Part shown: one piece after another, positions 54,176-63,074 of the stretch
How positions within the stretch are numbered: the stretch's first letter is position 1
Layout of the letters: each line of letters starts with the position of its first letter
Source of the DNA: Paracoccaceae bacterium
Lineage (GTDB): Bacteria; Pseudomonadota; Alphaproteobacteria; Rhodobacterales; Rhodobacteraceae
NCBI GenBank assembly: GCA_020425085.1
Contig: JAGQRW010000001.1
Coordinates: forward strand, 248,001-312,000
Reading direction: 5' to 3'
DNA length: 64,000 nt
Made by a program: the position numbers and the translations under genes
Notes under the pieces: model-generated
What the model saw: the letters and a program-made list of their open reading frames with translations, nothing else
The model's database searches: none
Told to the model about the DNA's origin: nothing

Positions 54176-55071
54176 CCCAGACCAATACCAGGCTTGGCAT
54201 CATCCTGATGTTGGCGACCACCTTTGTCTTTGCCATGCAGGACGGCATCTCGCGCCATCTGGCGGCGGAATACAATGTCTGGATGGTCGTGATGATCCGC
54301 TACTGGTTCTTCGCCGCCTTTGTCATCGCCCTTGCGGCGCGCCAACGCGGCAGCTTTGGTAAAACCATCCGGACCGAGCAGCTATTGGTGCAAATCCTGC
54401 GGGGTTTCCTGCTGGCAGGCGAGGTATGCGTGGCGGTATTGGCCTTTGTTTATCTCGGTTTGATCGAGGCGCATGCGATATTCGCCTCCTACCCGTTGAT
54501 GATCGCTGCCCTTGCCGGACCGGTTCTGGGTGAAGCGGTCGGATGGCGTCGCTGGCTGGCGATCTTCTTTGGCTTTGTCGGCATGCTTATCATCCTGCAA
54601 CCCGGCGCACATGTGTTTTCACCCGCATCACTGATTGCGGTTTGTTCCGCCCTGATGTTCGCGGTCTATGGGTTGTTGACCCGCTATGTCGCCCGCAAGG
54701 ACAGCGCCATCACCAGCTTTTTCTGGACCGGCATTTCCGGCGTGGTGCTGATGACCGCTATCGGTATCTGGTTCTGGCAACCGATGAGCGGGCCGGACTG
54801 GGCCTGGATGGGGGTGTTGTGCCTGACAGGTGCCGGCGGGCATTTTCTGATGATCAAGGCACTAGAGGTGGCCGAGGCCAGCGCCATTCAACCGTTTTCA
54901 TATTTTCAGATCGTGTTTGTCAGTATCCTTGCAGTCTCGATCTTTGGGGAAACCATCAAGCCGCATGTGGCGCTTGGCGCAGGCGTGATCATCACGGCCG
55001 GGTTGTTCACCTTCTGGCGCGAACGCGCCCGCGCCAGAAAACTTGCCCGAAATGCCGCAACAGGCGGCTAA
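54172..55071 (+). CDS. EamA (DMT) family transporter
   Basis: 299 residues with ten hydrophobic segments and two EamA repeats. Visible features: LGIILMLATTFVFAMQDGISRHL, YWFFAAFVIALAAR, LVLAFVYLGLIEAHAIFASYP-like segment, and a second repeat ending FSYFQIVFVSILAVSIFGETIKP. The family exports or imports small metabolites; substrate unknown. It overlaps mnmD by four bases at the start, and the convergent transglycosylase gene by four bases at the end. Confidence 0.9.
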   Translation: MTQTNTRLGIILMLATTFVFAMQDGISRHLAAEYNVWMVVMIRYWFFAAFVIALAARQRGSFGKTIRTEQLLVQILRGFLLAGEVCVAVLAFVYLGLIEAHAIFASYPLMIAALAGPVLGEAVGWRRWLAIFFGFVGMLIILQPGAHVFSPASLIAVCSALMFAVYGLLTRYVARKDSAITSFFWTGISGVVLMTAIGIWFWQPMSGPDWAWMGVLCLTGAGGHFLMIKALEVAEASAIQPFSYFQIVFVSILAVSIFGETIKPHVALGAGVIITAGLFTFWRERARARKLARNAATGG

Positions 55072-57026
55072 CCCCGCTTCAGATCCTTGCTGATTTCCAG
55101 ACGCGGGGTCGCACCACTGATCCGGGCGCGATAGACATGTACCGATTCCATCACCCGCATCACATAGTTTCGGGTTTCACGGAACGGAATATGTTCGATC
55201 CAGTCTACCTGATCCAGATTGTCGCGACGTGGATCACCATAGCGTTCTATCCACTGTTTCACGCGACTTGGCCCGGCATTGTAGGCAACAAAGGCCAGCA
55301 CATAGGAACCGTTGAAATCCTCAAGCTGTTTCGCCAGATAGGCCGAGCCAAGCGCAGCGTTATACTGCCAGTCCGCCGTCAGTCGATCGCTGGAGTAATC
55401 AAGCCCCAGTTCCCGCGACATCTTTTTGGCCGTACTGGGCATCACCTGCATCAGGCCGCGCGCGCCGGCAGGGCTTATGGCCTGCGGGTCAAGCTCACTT
55501 TCACGCCGGGCGATTGACATTGCCAGTTCAGCGGCAAGCGGTTTGGAAATCTTGGCCAGATCAGTAAGCGGAAAATAGGTGGCGGGCAGGACATATCCCA
55601 TTTCCGCCGCCTGTTTTGACAGACGCAGCGCGATATGCGGCCGCCCCAGTTCCATCGCCAGATCGGCCAGTTGTTGCAGCCCGCTGGCGTCCTGAGTTTC
55701 CGCCAGATGGCTGAGGAACTGTTCCGTCCGCAAGCTGTCATCGGCATAATGAAACAGAATAGCAGCGCGAAAAACCGTGCTGGTCACGAAACCGCCTTGT
55801 CGCCAGTCGCTTGGCGCAACCTTGCCTGCAAGGCTTGGATCGGGGGGTGCGGCGATCTTTTCCGCCGCAAGCTGGCCATAAAAACTGGTCTGGTGCTTGG
55901 CACCAAAGGCATAGGCCGCATTGGCCGCCACCTTGTCGCCCAATGCTTCGTAGGTACGGCCCAGCCAGTAACCGGCACGGCCATAGCTGATCGGCGTCGC
56001 CACCGCATCGCGAAAGCGGTTGAAATGCGTCAGTGCGGTTTTCGGATCATTCAGCTTTCTGAGCGCGATATAGCCCGCCAGCCATTCCAGATCGGCGTAA
56101 TCCGATCCTTCGGTCAGGAAATGTCTTGACGCAAGCTGATAGGCCCGTTTGTTGTGGCCATCACGCATTTCCTGACGCGCATAGGCGCGGCGGCGTTCCG
56201 ACCACATTTCGGGCTGACCGAGCTTTGCCGCAGAAACCGAGCGTTCAAGCATCAGGTCACGAGCATCCTCATAGCGGCCTTTGCGTACCCGCCACAGAAA
56301 CCTTTCATAGGCAAGGCCGGGATCGTCCATAAGTGACGCAGGCACCGCGTCAATCAGGGCATCGACATTCTTGACCCGCGCCCGCAGCCCCAACCTTGCC
56401 TTGGCAAGGGTTACATAGTTTTCCGGCACCAGCGTATACAGCCCCTCAGCCTGATCATCCAGCCCGCGCCAAAGCAGCATATCAAGGCGGGCTACATGAT
56501 ATTTTGCCAGCGTTTGCTTGAAACTTGTGTAAAGTTCAGCGCGCACTTCTTTGGCCATGGAAAATTCCTGCCAGACCTTGATTACCAGCTTGTTGGCGTT
56601 ATCCGTCTGGCCAAGCGCCTGATAGGCCTCGGCCAGCCGCAAGATACCTTCGCCGGTCTGTGGGGGCTGCTGGCTGAAGAACTTTATCACCTCGGATGGT
56701 GTGTAATGTGGAATGATCACCGACTCGCCACGCAGTTGCAGCAGTTTCAGGCCGGGCCAGTCCGGGTGTTTGGCCAGAAATTTCGGATAGGCTGCAAATT
56801 CGGCCGAACCATCCCTCAGGCGCGACCATTCCACGATGTCCTGCGCCACAGGATCACCGGTCTGCCGCCCCAGGCTCAGCGCCAGCGGCCAGTCGCCCTG
56901 TTCTCCGGCCCTCAGGGCATCGGCGAGTTTGATTCCGACCGCCTTGTCGTCAAGTGCCGTGGCACCCGTAACGGTAGCCAGCAACAAAAAGGTGGCAGCA
57001 ATGAAGGGCTTGATGGGGTTATGCAA
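55068..57026 (-). CDS. Soluble lytic murein transglycosylase
   Basis: 652 residues: a signal peptide ([19 protein letters not shown], cleavage near GATA), a long superhelical alpha domain of about 420 residues (the doughnut-like U domain), and a C-terminal lysozyme-like SLT domain with the catalytic Glu in [57 protein letters not shown] and [13 protein letters not shown]. It releases anhydromuropeptides in the periplasm. A TTG at 57026, with GGAAA seven bases upstream, is the only start that puts the signal peptide first; the longer frame would run into the dapA promoter region. Confidence 0.9.
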   Translation of the reverse strand: MHNPIKPFIAATFLLLATVTGATALDDKAVGIKLADALRAGEQGDWPLALSLGRQTGDPVAQDIVEWSRLRDGSAEFAAYPKFLAKHPDWPGLKLLQLRGESVIIPHYTPSEVIKFFSQQPPQTGEGILRLAEAYQALGQTDNANKLVIKVWQEFSMAKEVRAELYTSFKQTLAKYHVARLDMLLWRGLDDQAEGLYTLVPENYVTLAKARLGLRARVKNVDALIDAVPASLMDDPGLAYERFLWRVRKGRYEDARDLMLERSVSAAKLGQPEMWSERRRAYARQEMRDGHNKRAYQLASRHFLTEGSDYADLEWLAGYIALRKLNDPKTALTHFNRFRDAVATPISYGRAGYWLGRTYEALGDKVAANAAYAFGAKHQTSFYGQLAAEKIAAPPDPSLAGKVAPSDWRQGGFVTSTVFRAAILFHYADDSLRTEQFLSHLAETQDASGLQQLADLAMELGRPHIALRLSKQAAEMGYVLPATYFPLTDLAKISKPLAAELAMSIARRESELDPQAISPAGARGLMQVMPSTAKKMSRELGLDYSSDRLTADWQYNAALGSAYLAKQLEDFNGSYVLAFVAYNAGPSRVKQWIERYGDPRRDNLDQVDWIEHIPFRETRNYVMRVMESVHVYRARISGATPRLEISKDLKRG

Positions 57027-57184
57027 GTTGGTTTCCGGTCTGCTCAGGATTTTACCCGAGCATACCCGATATGGCGGCGGGATTCCTAGTGCCGCTCGGA
57101 AAATTGAACAAGGGGCATATCCATTGCCGGTTTTCCCTGCTATTGGAAGCCGATTCATCACGCAAGCCAGGAAAGGAGCGTATT

Positions 57185-58057
57185 ATGTTCAAAGGGTCGA
57201 TGCCAGCATTGGTCACCCCGTTCAAGAACGGCGAGTTGGATATTGATGCGCTGAAGAATCTGGTGGAATGGCAGATTGAACAGGGCAGCCACGGCATCGT
57301 GCCGGTCGGCACCACCGGTGAAAGCCCGACCCTAAGCCATGAGGAGCATGAACTGGTGGTCGAGGTGGTGGTCAAGGCGGTGGCCGGGCGGGTGCCGGTG
57401 ATCGCCGGTGCCGGTTCCAACAACACAGCCGAGGCGATCCGGCTGGTCAGGCATGCCAAGAAGGTCGGTGCTGACGCGGCACTGGTGGTCACGCCCTATT
57501 ACAACAAGCCGACGCAGCGCGGGCTTTATCAACATTATGCGGCGCTGAACGAATGCGAATTGCCGATTTTCGTTTATAACATCCCGGCGCGATCAGTGAT
57601 TGACGTATTGCCGGAAACCATGAGCGAATTGGCGAAACTTCGCTATATCGTCGGCGTCAAGGATGCCACTGCCGACATGGCACGGGTCACTAGGCAACGT
57701 GCCCTTTGCGGCAAGGATTTTGTTCAGATGTCGGCAGAGGATCCATCGGCCCTTGGCTTCAACGCCCATGGAGGGGTTGGCTGCATATCGGTAACGGCGA
57801 ATGTTGCACCGAAGCTCTGCGCGGAATTCCAGAACGCCATGCTGGCCGGTGACTGGTCCAGGGCGCTTCAGCTTCAGGATCTGCTGATGCCATTGCATTC
57901 AGCGATTTTCATCGAGCCTGGATTGGTCGGGGCGAAATACGGGGTATCGGTTCTGGGGCATGCTCGACCCGAAGTTCGCCTGCCGCTGACCGAGGCCCTG
58001 CCCGAGACCAAGACAGCGATCGAAGCGGCGATGCGACATGTCGGTATTCTGAACTAG
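57185..58057 (+). CDS. dapA: 4-hydroxy-tetrahydrodipicolinate synthase
   Basis: DapA condenses pyruvate with aspartate semialdehyde, the first step to lysine and diaminopimelate. 290 residues: [35 protein letters not shown] (substrate-binding Thr-Thr), [14 protein letters not shown] (Tyr), [11 protein letters not shown] and the Schiff-base lysine in [15 protein letters not shown], then [20 protein letters not shown] lies six bases upstream. Its substrate is supplied by Asd (37 kb in this window). It heads a rightward run dapA-smpB-sseA. Confidence 0.97.
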   Translation: MFKGSMPALVTPFKNGELDIDALKNLVEWQIEQGSHGIVPVGTTGESPTLSHEEHELVVEVVVKAVAGRVPVIAGAGSNNTAEAIRLVRHAKKVGADAALVVTPYYNKPTQRGLYQHYAALNECELPIFVYNIPARSVIDVLPETMSELAKLRYIVGVKDATADMARVTRQRALCGKDFVQMSAEDPSALGFNAHGGVGCISVTANVAPKLCAEFQNAMLAGDWSRALQLQDLLMPLHSAIFIEPGLVGAKYGVSVLGHARPEVRLPLTEALPETKTAIEAAMRHVGILN

Positions 58058-58082
58058 GTATGGCGCCTGACGGCGCGTTGGC

Positions 58083-58117
58083 AAAGGGGGCGCTGCCCCC
58101 TTTGATCCCCCGGAGTA
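58083..58117. repeat. Intergenic palindromic element upstream of smpB
   Basis: AAAGGGGG-CGCTG-CCCCCTTT is a perfect palindrome (58083-58103), followed by GATCCCCCGGAGTATTT. From memory this wording (GGGGGCGCTGCCCCC ... CCCCGGAGTATTT) recurs between many Rhodobacteraceae genes, so I call it a REP-like element. It lies in the smpB leader and may modulate dapA read-through. Confidence 0.65.
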
Positions 58118-58131
58118 TTTTCGGAACAATG

Positions 58132-58608
58132 ATGGCCAAGAGCAAAGCAAATCCGAATTTCAAGGTGGTCGCCGATAACCGGCGGGCCCGCTATGATTAT
58201 GCCATCGAAGACGATATTGAATGCGGCATCGTATTGCTGGGATCCGAGGTAAAATCGCTTCGTGAAGGCAAGGCGAATATCGCCGAAAGCTATGCCACGA
58301 TCGACAATGGCGAATTGTGGTTGGTGAACAGTTATTTGCCCGCTTATCAGCAGGCCAAGACCTTTCCGCATGAGGAAAGGCGGCGGCGAAAACTGCTGGT
58401 AAGTCGGCGCGATCTGGCAAAGCTCTGGCAGAAAATCGGGCGTGAGGGCATGACGCTGGTGCCCTTGAAACTATATTTCAACGAAAAGGGCCGGGCCAAG
58501 CTGAAACTGGGTGTCGCCAAGGGCAAGAAGAATGTCGACAAGCGCGAGACCGAGAAAAAGCGGGACTGGCAGCGCCAGAAAGCGCGGCTGATGCGGGATC
58601 GCGGCTGA
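58132..58608 (+). CDS. smpB: SsrA-binding protein SmpB
   Basis: SmpB delivers tmRNA to stalled ribosomes in trans-translation. 158 residues: [99 protein letters not shown] and the Lys/Arg-rich C-terminal tail [16 protein letters not shown] second ATG at 58129 is equally placed. With ArfB at 62 kb this window holds two ribosome-rescue routes. The stop overlaps the next ATG. Confidence 0.97.
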   Translation: MAKSKANPNFKVVADNRRARYDYAIEDDIECGIVLLGSEVKSLREGKANIAESYATIDNGELWLVNSYLPAYQQAKTFPHEERRRRKLLVSRRDLAKLWQKIGREGMTLVPLKLYFNEKGRAKLKLGVAKGKKNVDKRETEKKRDWQRQKARLMRDRG

Positions 58609-58868
58609 TGGCCGGGTTGGTTCTGGCGATGGTGTTCGGTATCGTCGGCGGCAATCTTGCGGCCGTGGCCGTCAAGGCGGTGAATATCGGGCTTTGGTGG
58701 AATTCCGTGGTGGGCGCATTGGCGGCAGCGGCGGTAATTCTGTTGCCGGCACGATTGGTGGTTTTGCCGGGCGGGTCGGGGATGGTTGATCTTCTGCTGC
58801 AGGCAGGGGCCGGGTTTCTGGCGGTTCTGATTATCGGCGGGCTGGTCGGCGCAAGCTATCGAGACTGA
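58608..58868 (+). CDS. Small hydrophobic membrane protein
   Basis: 86 residues with three hydrophobic segments (LVLAMVFGIVGGNLAAVAV; VVGALAAAAVILLPARLVV; LLLQAGAGFLAVLIIGGLVGA). It resembles small GlsB/YeaQ-like membrane proteins but no specific family is certain. The start overlaps the smpB stop (TGATG), so it is translationally coupled to smpB. Function unknown. Confidence 0.72.
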   Translation: MAGLVLAMVFGIVGGNLAAVAVKAVNIGLWWNSVVGALAAAAVILLPARLVVLPGGSGMVDLLLQAGAGFLAVLIIGGLVGASYRD

Positions 58869-58955
58869 CAAAATCGGTGGCTTTGCACCGGCCAAGGCTT
58901 GAAACCTGCGGCGGTCAGCGATAATCCCTTAGCCTGATCAGGCAAGGATGAACGC

Positions 58956-59807
58956 ATGCCCCATAGCGACCCGAAAACGCTCGTTTCCACCGAATGGCTG
59001 GCAAGCCATATCGCCAGTCCGGATATCAGGGTAATCGACGCATCGTGGTATCTGCCACAGGCGGGCCGCAGCCCGAAGGCGGAATATGAGGCGGCGCATA
59101 TTCTCAATGCCCGGTTTTTTGATATTGACGAGATCAGCGACAGCCAGTCGGACCTGCCGCATATGGCACCGCCAGCAGAGAAATTCATCAGCCGCATGCG
59201 GGCGATGGGAATCGGTGACGGGCATCAGGTGGTGGTTTACGACAGTGCCGGCATCTGTTCGTCAGCGCGGGTGTGGTGGCTGTTTCACCTGTTCGGCAAG
59301 ACCGATACCGCAGTTCTTGACGGTGGCCTTCCGAAATGGCTGGCCGAGGGGCGCGAGGTTGAAGACATGCCGCCGATCCTGCGCGACCGGCACATCACGG
59401 TGCGGCGCAATGCCCTTTTGGTCAAGGACGTGACCCAGGTAGCAGCGGCGTCAAAACTGAAAGAGGCACAAATTCTGGATGCGCGTTCCGAGGGGCGTTT
59501 CAACGGCACAGAACCCGAGCCGCGCGAAGGTTTGCGCGCCGGGCATATCCCGAATTCCATCAACCTGCCGTATTCGCGGTTGCTGAATGACGACGGAACG
59601 ATGAAATCAACAGATGAACTTGCGGCCATCATGGCCGAAAGCAATGTCGATATGAAATCCCCGGTGATCACCACCTGCGGTTCCGGCGTGACGGCGGCGA
59701 TCATCAATCTGGCGCTGGAACGTCTGGGGCACAAGCAACATGCGCTTTATGATGGTTCCTGGGCGGAATGGGGCATGTATAACGATCTGAAAGTGGAAAA
59801 AGGCTAG
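58956..59807 (+). CDS. sseA: 3-mercaptopyruvate sulfurtransferase
   Basis: 283 residues with two rhodanese domains. The N-terminal, non-catalytic one has VSTEWLASHIASPDIRVIDA, ARFFDIDEISDSQSDLPHM and VVYDSAGICSSARVWW; the C-terminal one carries the active Cys in VITTCGSGVTAAIINLAL (CGSGVTA, diagnostic of mercaptopyruvate rather than thiosulfate sulfurtransferase) after ILDARSEGRFNG and RAGHIPNSINLPY. AAGGA precedes the ATG. Followed by an aminotransferase that could provide 3-mercaptopyruvate from cysteine, so the pair may act in sequence. Confidence 0.95.
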   Translation: MPHSDPKTLVSTEWLASHIASPDIRVIDASWYLPQAGRSPKAEYEAAHILNARFFDIDEISDSQSDLPHMAPPAEKFISRMRAMGIGDGHQVVVYDSAGICSSARVWWLFHLFGKTDTAVLDGGLPKWLAEGREVEDMPPILRDRHITVRRNALLVKDVTQVAAASKLKEAQILDARSEGRFNGTEPEPREGLRAGHIPNSINLPYSRLLNDDGTMKSTDELAAIMAESNVDMKSPVITTCGSGVTAAIINLALERLGHKQHALYDGSWAEWGMYNDLKVEKG

Positions 59808-59829
59808 GGCCTTAGCAAGGAATACCCGC

Positions 59830-61014
59830 ATGTTGAATGCATTGCAAAAACAACCCGAAGACAAGATCATCCAGCTGATGCAGCTTTTCCGAGATGACCC
59901 GCGCAGCGACAAGGTCGATCTGGGTGTCGGGGTTTACAAGGACGCAACCGGGTTGACGCCGGTGATGCGGGCAATCAAATCTGCCGAGCAAAAGCTGTGG
60001 CAGGCCGAGACCACCAAGACCTATACCGCGCTGGCTGGCGACGTGGGCTATCACGATGTCATGATCGACCTGGTTCTGGGCAATACCGTGCCGCGTGAAC
60101 GCATCGCCGCTGCGGCTACACCGGGCGGCACCGGAGCCATTCATATGGTGCTGGAACTGGTGCAGAAAAACACACCGGATGCCACCATCTGGATCTCGGC
60201 CCCGACCTGGCCGAACCATCCTTCGATCATCCGCCATATGGGCCTGAAGCTGGCCGAATACCGTTATTTCGACGAGGTCAGCCGCGCGGTCGATTTCGAT
60301 GCCATGCTGGCGGATCTGAAACAGGTGAAGGCGGGCGATGTGGTGTTGCTGCATGGCTGTTGTCATAATCCGACCGGGGCCAACCTCAACAATGCGCAAT
60401 GGCAACAGATTGCCGAAACCTTGCTGGCACAAGGGGCGATGCCGTTTGTCGATATCGCCTATCAGGGTTTCGGCAATGGGCTGGAAGAGGATGCGTTCGG
60501 GGTTCGTCTGCTGGCGAAAACCTTTCCGGAACTGCTGATCGCTGCCAGTTGTTCCAAGAATTTCGGCATCTATCGCGAACGCACCGGGGCAGTTATGATC
60601 ATCGCGCCCGACAAGGCAACCCGTGATGTCGTACAAGGCAACCTGGCGCATCTCAATCGGCTGAACTTTTCTTTTCCGCCGGATCACGGGGCGCGACTGG
60701 TGACGATGATCCTGTCTGATCCGGCGCTCAAGGCCGAATGGATGGCGGAACTGGAGGAGGTCCGCCTTGGCATGTTGGCGCTGCGCCAGCAACTGGCCGA
60801 TGAACTGCGCCGTCTTAGCGGCAGCGACCGGTTCGGTTTCGTGGCCGAGCATCGCGGCATGTTCTCGCGCATGGGTGCCACACCGGAACAGGTGTTGAAA
60901 ATGCGCGAAAAGCACGGGATTTACATGATCGGCGACAGCCGCATCAACATTGCCGGGCTGAACAAGCAATCGGTGCCGATACTTGCCAAGGCGCTGATCG
61001 AGGTCGGAGTCTGA
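59830..61014 (+). CDS. Aspartate/aromatic amino acid aminotransferase
   Basis: 394 residues of the AspC/TyrB (Iα) subgroup. Features: DKVDLGVGVYKDATGLTPV, TATGGTGA-type AATPGGTGAIHMV, HGCCHNPTGANL, FVDIAYQGFGNGLEEDAFG, the PLP lysine in ASCSKNFGIYRERTGAV, and the C-terminal SRINIAGLN. It transaminates dicarboxylic or aromatic amino acids in the cytoplasm. It begins 23 bases after sseA, so cysteine aminotransferase activity feeding SseA is possible but unproven. Confidence 0.93.
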   Translation: MLNALQKQPEDKIIQLMQLFRDDPRSDKVDLGVGVYKDATGLTPVMRAIKSAEQKLWQAETTKTYTALAGDVGYHDVMIDLVLGNTVPRERIAAAATPGGTGAIHMVLELVQKNTPDATIWISAPTWPNHPSIIRHMGLKLAEYRYFDEVSRAVDFDAMLADLKQVKAGDVVLLHGCCHNPTGANLNNAQWQQIAETLLAQGAMPFVDIAYQGFGNGLEEDAFGVRLLAKTFPELLIAASCSKNFGIYRERTGAVMIIAPDKATRDVVQGNLAHLNRLNFSFPPDHGARLVTMILSDPALKAEWMAELEEVRLGMLALRQQLADELRRLSGSDRFGFVAEHRGMFSRMGATPEQVLKMREKHGIYMIGDSRINIAGLNKQSVPILAKALIEVGV

Positions 61015-61098
61015 ACAGGATGCGCATTTTGGCCGGGCTTGTCGACACGGACAAATCCGGCTAGACCGCGCCGGTTCCTGCCAAAGTGGAAAATTGCA

Positions 61099-61743
61099 AT
61101 GCCCTCGACTGAACCACCGATGATGCGCGTCCTGCTGCCCGGGATCATCGCCATGGCGGTGATCGTTGTCGCCTCGAACATTCTGGTGCAGGTGCTTTAT
61201 GGCAACTGGCTGACCTATGGTGCCTTTACCTATCCGTTTGCATTTCTGGTTACCGATGTGATGAACCGCGTCTATGGCGTAGCCGCCGCGCGGCGGGTGG
61301 TGCTGGCGGGGTTTGTTGTCGGCCTGGTTTGTTCTTTCATTGGCACACAGATCATTGGTGAATTGGGGCCCTTGGTGACGCTGAGGGTTGCCATCGGTTC
61401 AGGCTCGGCATTTCTGGTGGCACAACTGATTGACGTGCTGGTTTTTGACAAGATGCGGGGCGGCACCTGGTGGCGAGCACCGCTGACGTCATCGCTTGTC
61501 GGATCATCGGTTGATACGCTGATATTCTTTTCCATCGCCTTTTCCGGCTGGTTCATCTGGCTGGAGCCAGGAAACGACGTTTCCTGGGCGAATGAGGCAT
61601 TGCCGCTGCTCGGCCTTGGCCCGGTTGCCCCGCTCTGGGTCAGTCTGGCGCTGGCGGATTATTCGGTAAAATTGGCGATTGCCACGATCGCGCTGGTGCC
61701 GTTCCGACTGGTGGTTTCACGGCTTGTTACAAGGCTGTCATAA
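61099..61743 (+). CDS. yhhQ: Queuosine precursor transporter (VUT/YhhQ family)
   Basis: 214 residues with six to seven hydrophobic segments and the DUF165/VUT pattern: VIVVASNILVQVLYGNWLTYGAF, TYPFAFLVTDVMNRVYG (family hallmark), GSGSAFLVAQLIDVLVFDKMRG and SSLVGSSVDTLIFFSIAF. YhhQ-type proteins import queuine-type deazapurines for tRNA queuosine. The ATG at 61099 has GGAAA upstream. In the 84-base leader, GCCGG/CCGGC with TTGTC/GACAA forms a hairpin (61032-61061) but I cannot match it to a preQ1 riboswitch. Confidence 0.9.
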   Translation: MPSTEPPMMRVLLPGIIAMAVIVVASNILVQVLYGNWLTYGAFTYPFAFLVTDVMNRVYGVAAARRVVLAGFVVGLVCSFIGTQIIGELGPLVTLRVAIGSGSAFLVAQLIDVLVFDKMRGGTWWRAPLTSSLVGSSVDTLIFFSIAFSGWFIWLEPGNDVSWANEALPLLGLGPVAPLWVSLALADYSVKLAIATIALVPFRLVVSRLVTRLS

Positions 61744-61815
61744 AAAATAAATTGACTTATCCACAACATCTGGCACCATCAACCCCAACAGCAACAAGCG
61801 AAAGGAGGTGATCCA

Positions 61816-61872
61816 GTGTCTAAAGAGATGTTGGAGAATGTGGTCAGGTCAATGCGGGGGGGATCTGTTTAG
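61816..61872 (+). CDS. 18-codon leader-type ORF with full-length Shine-Dalgarno sequence
   Basis: GTG-started peptide MSKEMLENVVRSMRGGSV. The ribosome site AAAGGAGGTGATCCAG (61801-61816) is complementary to essentially the entire 3' end of 16S rRNA, far longer than normal. Downstream, ACCTCC (61929-61934) can pair with its GGAGGT core, and an intrinsic terminator follows at 61953. It lies between yhhQ and arfB on the same strand. TTGACT at 61752 could be a -35 element but no good -10 is seen. Coding is plausible, since such a site before a start codon with suitable spacing is unlikely by chance, but a purely regulatory role is also possible. Confidence 0.55.
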   Translation: MSKEMLENVVRSMRGGSV

Positions 61873-61952
61873 GAAAGACCCTGTTGAAAAGGCTCGCATG
61901 CCGGGGTGATCGACTCCGATCCTGCGCGACCTCCAAACTCTTGATTTAGCAG

Positions 61953-61982
61953 AAGGGCCGTGCGACATGTGCGGCCCTTTTC
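61953..61982 (+). terminator. Intrinsic terminator (possible attenuator) before arfB
   Basis: AAGGGCCG and CGGCCCTT form an 8-bp stem, extendable by T-G, G-T and C-G, ending in TTTTC. It stands 38 bases before the arfB ATG and 80 bases after the small ORF, so it could end that transcript or attenuate arfB. Confidence 0.8.
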
Positions 61983-62019
61983 ATTTGCTTGTGACAAAAA
62001 TTCAGCCATAAAACCCGGT

Positions 62020-62439
62020 ATGATCCACATCAATGACGACATAATCCTGCAAGACTGGGAACTGAGCGAAAGCTTTGGCCGCGCCTCGGGGCCGGGGGGG
62101 CAGAATGTGAACAAGGTCTCCACGGCGGTTGAATTGAGGTTCGAAGCTGAACGCAGCCCCGCCCTGACCCCGGCGATCAAGGCGCGGCTCAAACGAATTG
62201 CCGGGCGCAAATGGACCAAGGAAGGGGCGATCATCGTCACGGCGGAAAAGCATCGCAGCCAACCGATGAACCGTGAACTGGCCGAGGAAAAGCTGGCCGC
62301 GATGATCCGCCAAGCACTGGAGGTTCCCAAGCGCCGCATCCGCACCCGCCCGACGCTGGCGTCGAAACGGCGGCGGCTGGAGGCGAAAACCCACCGCGCC
62401 ACGATCAAAAGCGGACGCGGACGGGTGGATGAGGAATAA
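62020..62439 (+). CDS. arfB: Alternative ribosome-rescue factor/peptidyl-tRNA hydrolase ArfB
   Basis: ArfB (YaeJ) enters ribosomes stalled without a stop codon and hydrolyses the peptidyl-tRNA. 139 residues: RF1-like catalytic loop FGRASGPGGQNVNKVSTAVE (GGQ), SQPMNRELAEEKLAAMI, and the Lys/Arg-rich C-terminal tail (PTLASKRRRLEAKTHRATIK) that reads the empty mRNA channel. A longer GTG-started frame would start inside the terminator stem, so the ATG at 62020 is chosen. smpB is 3.4 kb upstream. Confidence 0.95.
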   Translation: MIHINDDIILQDWELSESFGRASGPGGQNVNKVSTAVELRFEAERSPALTPAIKARLKRIAGRKWTKEGAIIVTAEKHRSQPMNRELAEEKLAAMIRQALEVPKRRIRTRPTLASKRRRLEAKTHRATIKSGRGRVDEE

Positions 62440-62443
62440 GATC

Positions 62444-62477
62444 GGCGCATCACGAATAATGCGCCAATAGTTTGTTT
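62444..62477 (+). terminator. Intrinsic terminator of arfB
   Basis: GGCGCAT and ATGCGCC pair around an 8-base loop, five bases after the stop, followed by AATAGTTTGTTTTT. Confidence 0.8.
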
Positions 62478-62526
62478 TTACGCGTAATTTAATCCGTAAA
62501 CCGGTTCCCGTCTTTCGGTTTCCGCT

Positions 62527-63045
62527 TTAACGTGATTTGCGCAGAAGATAACCGAACAACATCAGACTAAGTCCGCTAGAGATCAGTTCGATCCCCAGCA
62601 ATATTCCCAGCAGCTTGCCAGCGGCCTCCATCACATTCATCAATACCGCTGCGCCGATCAACACCGACAGCACACCTGACAGCAGCAACAACAAATATAC
62701 CGGCGTATCCTTCAGCCCCCAGGCCAGATAAAGCCGCACAATGCCCGAGATCAGGAACACTGCCCCCAAAAGCACCGTCAACGAAACCAGCCCGGACAGC
62801 GGGTCGGCAATCAGCGAAATGCCGACCAAAAGGCCCAGCAATCCCCACAACCCGAACCAGATGCGGTTTCCGGTTGAGCGGTCCTGGGAAAATGCCGCAA
62901 AAAGCTGCACCGCGCCACCGATCAAAAACGCCCAGCCAACCAGCAATTCCACCGTCAATGAAGCGGCAAACGGGTTGGCAAAAGCAAGAATTCCGCCGAT
63001 CAGCAGTAATAAACCTGCTAGCACCATTATGGTTGTAGTTTTCAT
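62527..63045 (-). CDS. HdeD/DUF308 family membrane protein
   Basis: 172 residues with six hydrophobic segments: IMVLAGLLLLIGGILAFANP, LLVGWAFLIGGAVQLFAAF, FGLWGLLGLLVGISLIADP, LLGAVFLISGIVRLYLAWG, LLLLLSGVLSVLIGAAVLM and ISSGLSLMLFGYLL. This two-segments-repeated-three-times pattern with G-rich helices is the HdeD type (acid stress in E. coli); in other bacteria its role is not known. AGGAGG precedes the ATG. It lies 29 bases downstream of leuC on the same strand. Confidence 0.88.
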   Translation of the reverse strand: MKTTTIMVLAGLLLLIGGILAFANPFAASLTVELLVGWAFLIGGAVQLFAAFSQDRSTGNRIWFGLWGLLGLLVGISLIADPLSGLVSLTVLLGAVFLISGIVRLYLAWGLKDTPVYLLLLLSGVLSVLIGAAVLMNVMEAAGKLLGILLGIELISSGLSLMLFGYLLRKSR

Positions 63046-63074
63046 TTAGGCCTCCTGTTATAAACTAAGTCTGA

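Noticed and set aside
61015-61098. preQ1 riboswitch before the queuosine-precursor transporter
   Set aside because: There is a hairpin, but the short A-rich tail and conserved loop of preQ1-I are missing and the leader is too short for other classes.
61757-61765. Perfect DnaA box TTATCCACA near the end of yhhQ
   Set aside because: A single 9-mer is expected about once in two windows of this size by chance; no second box, no dnaA/dnaN and no AT-rich unwinding region, so not an origin.
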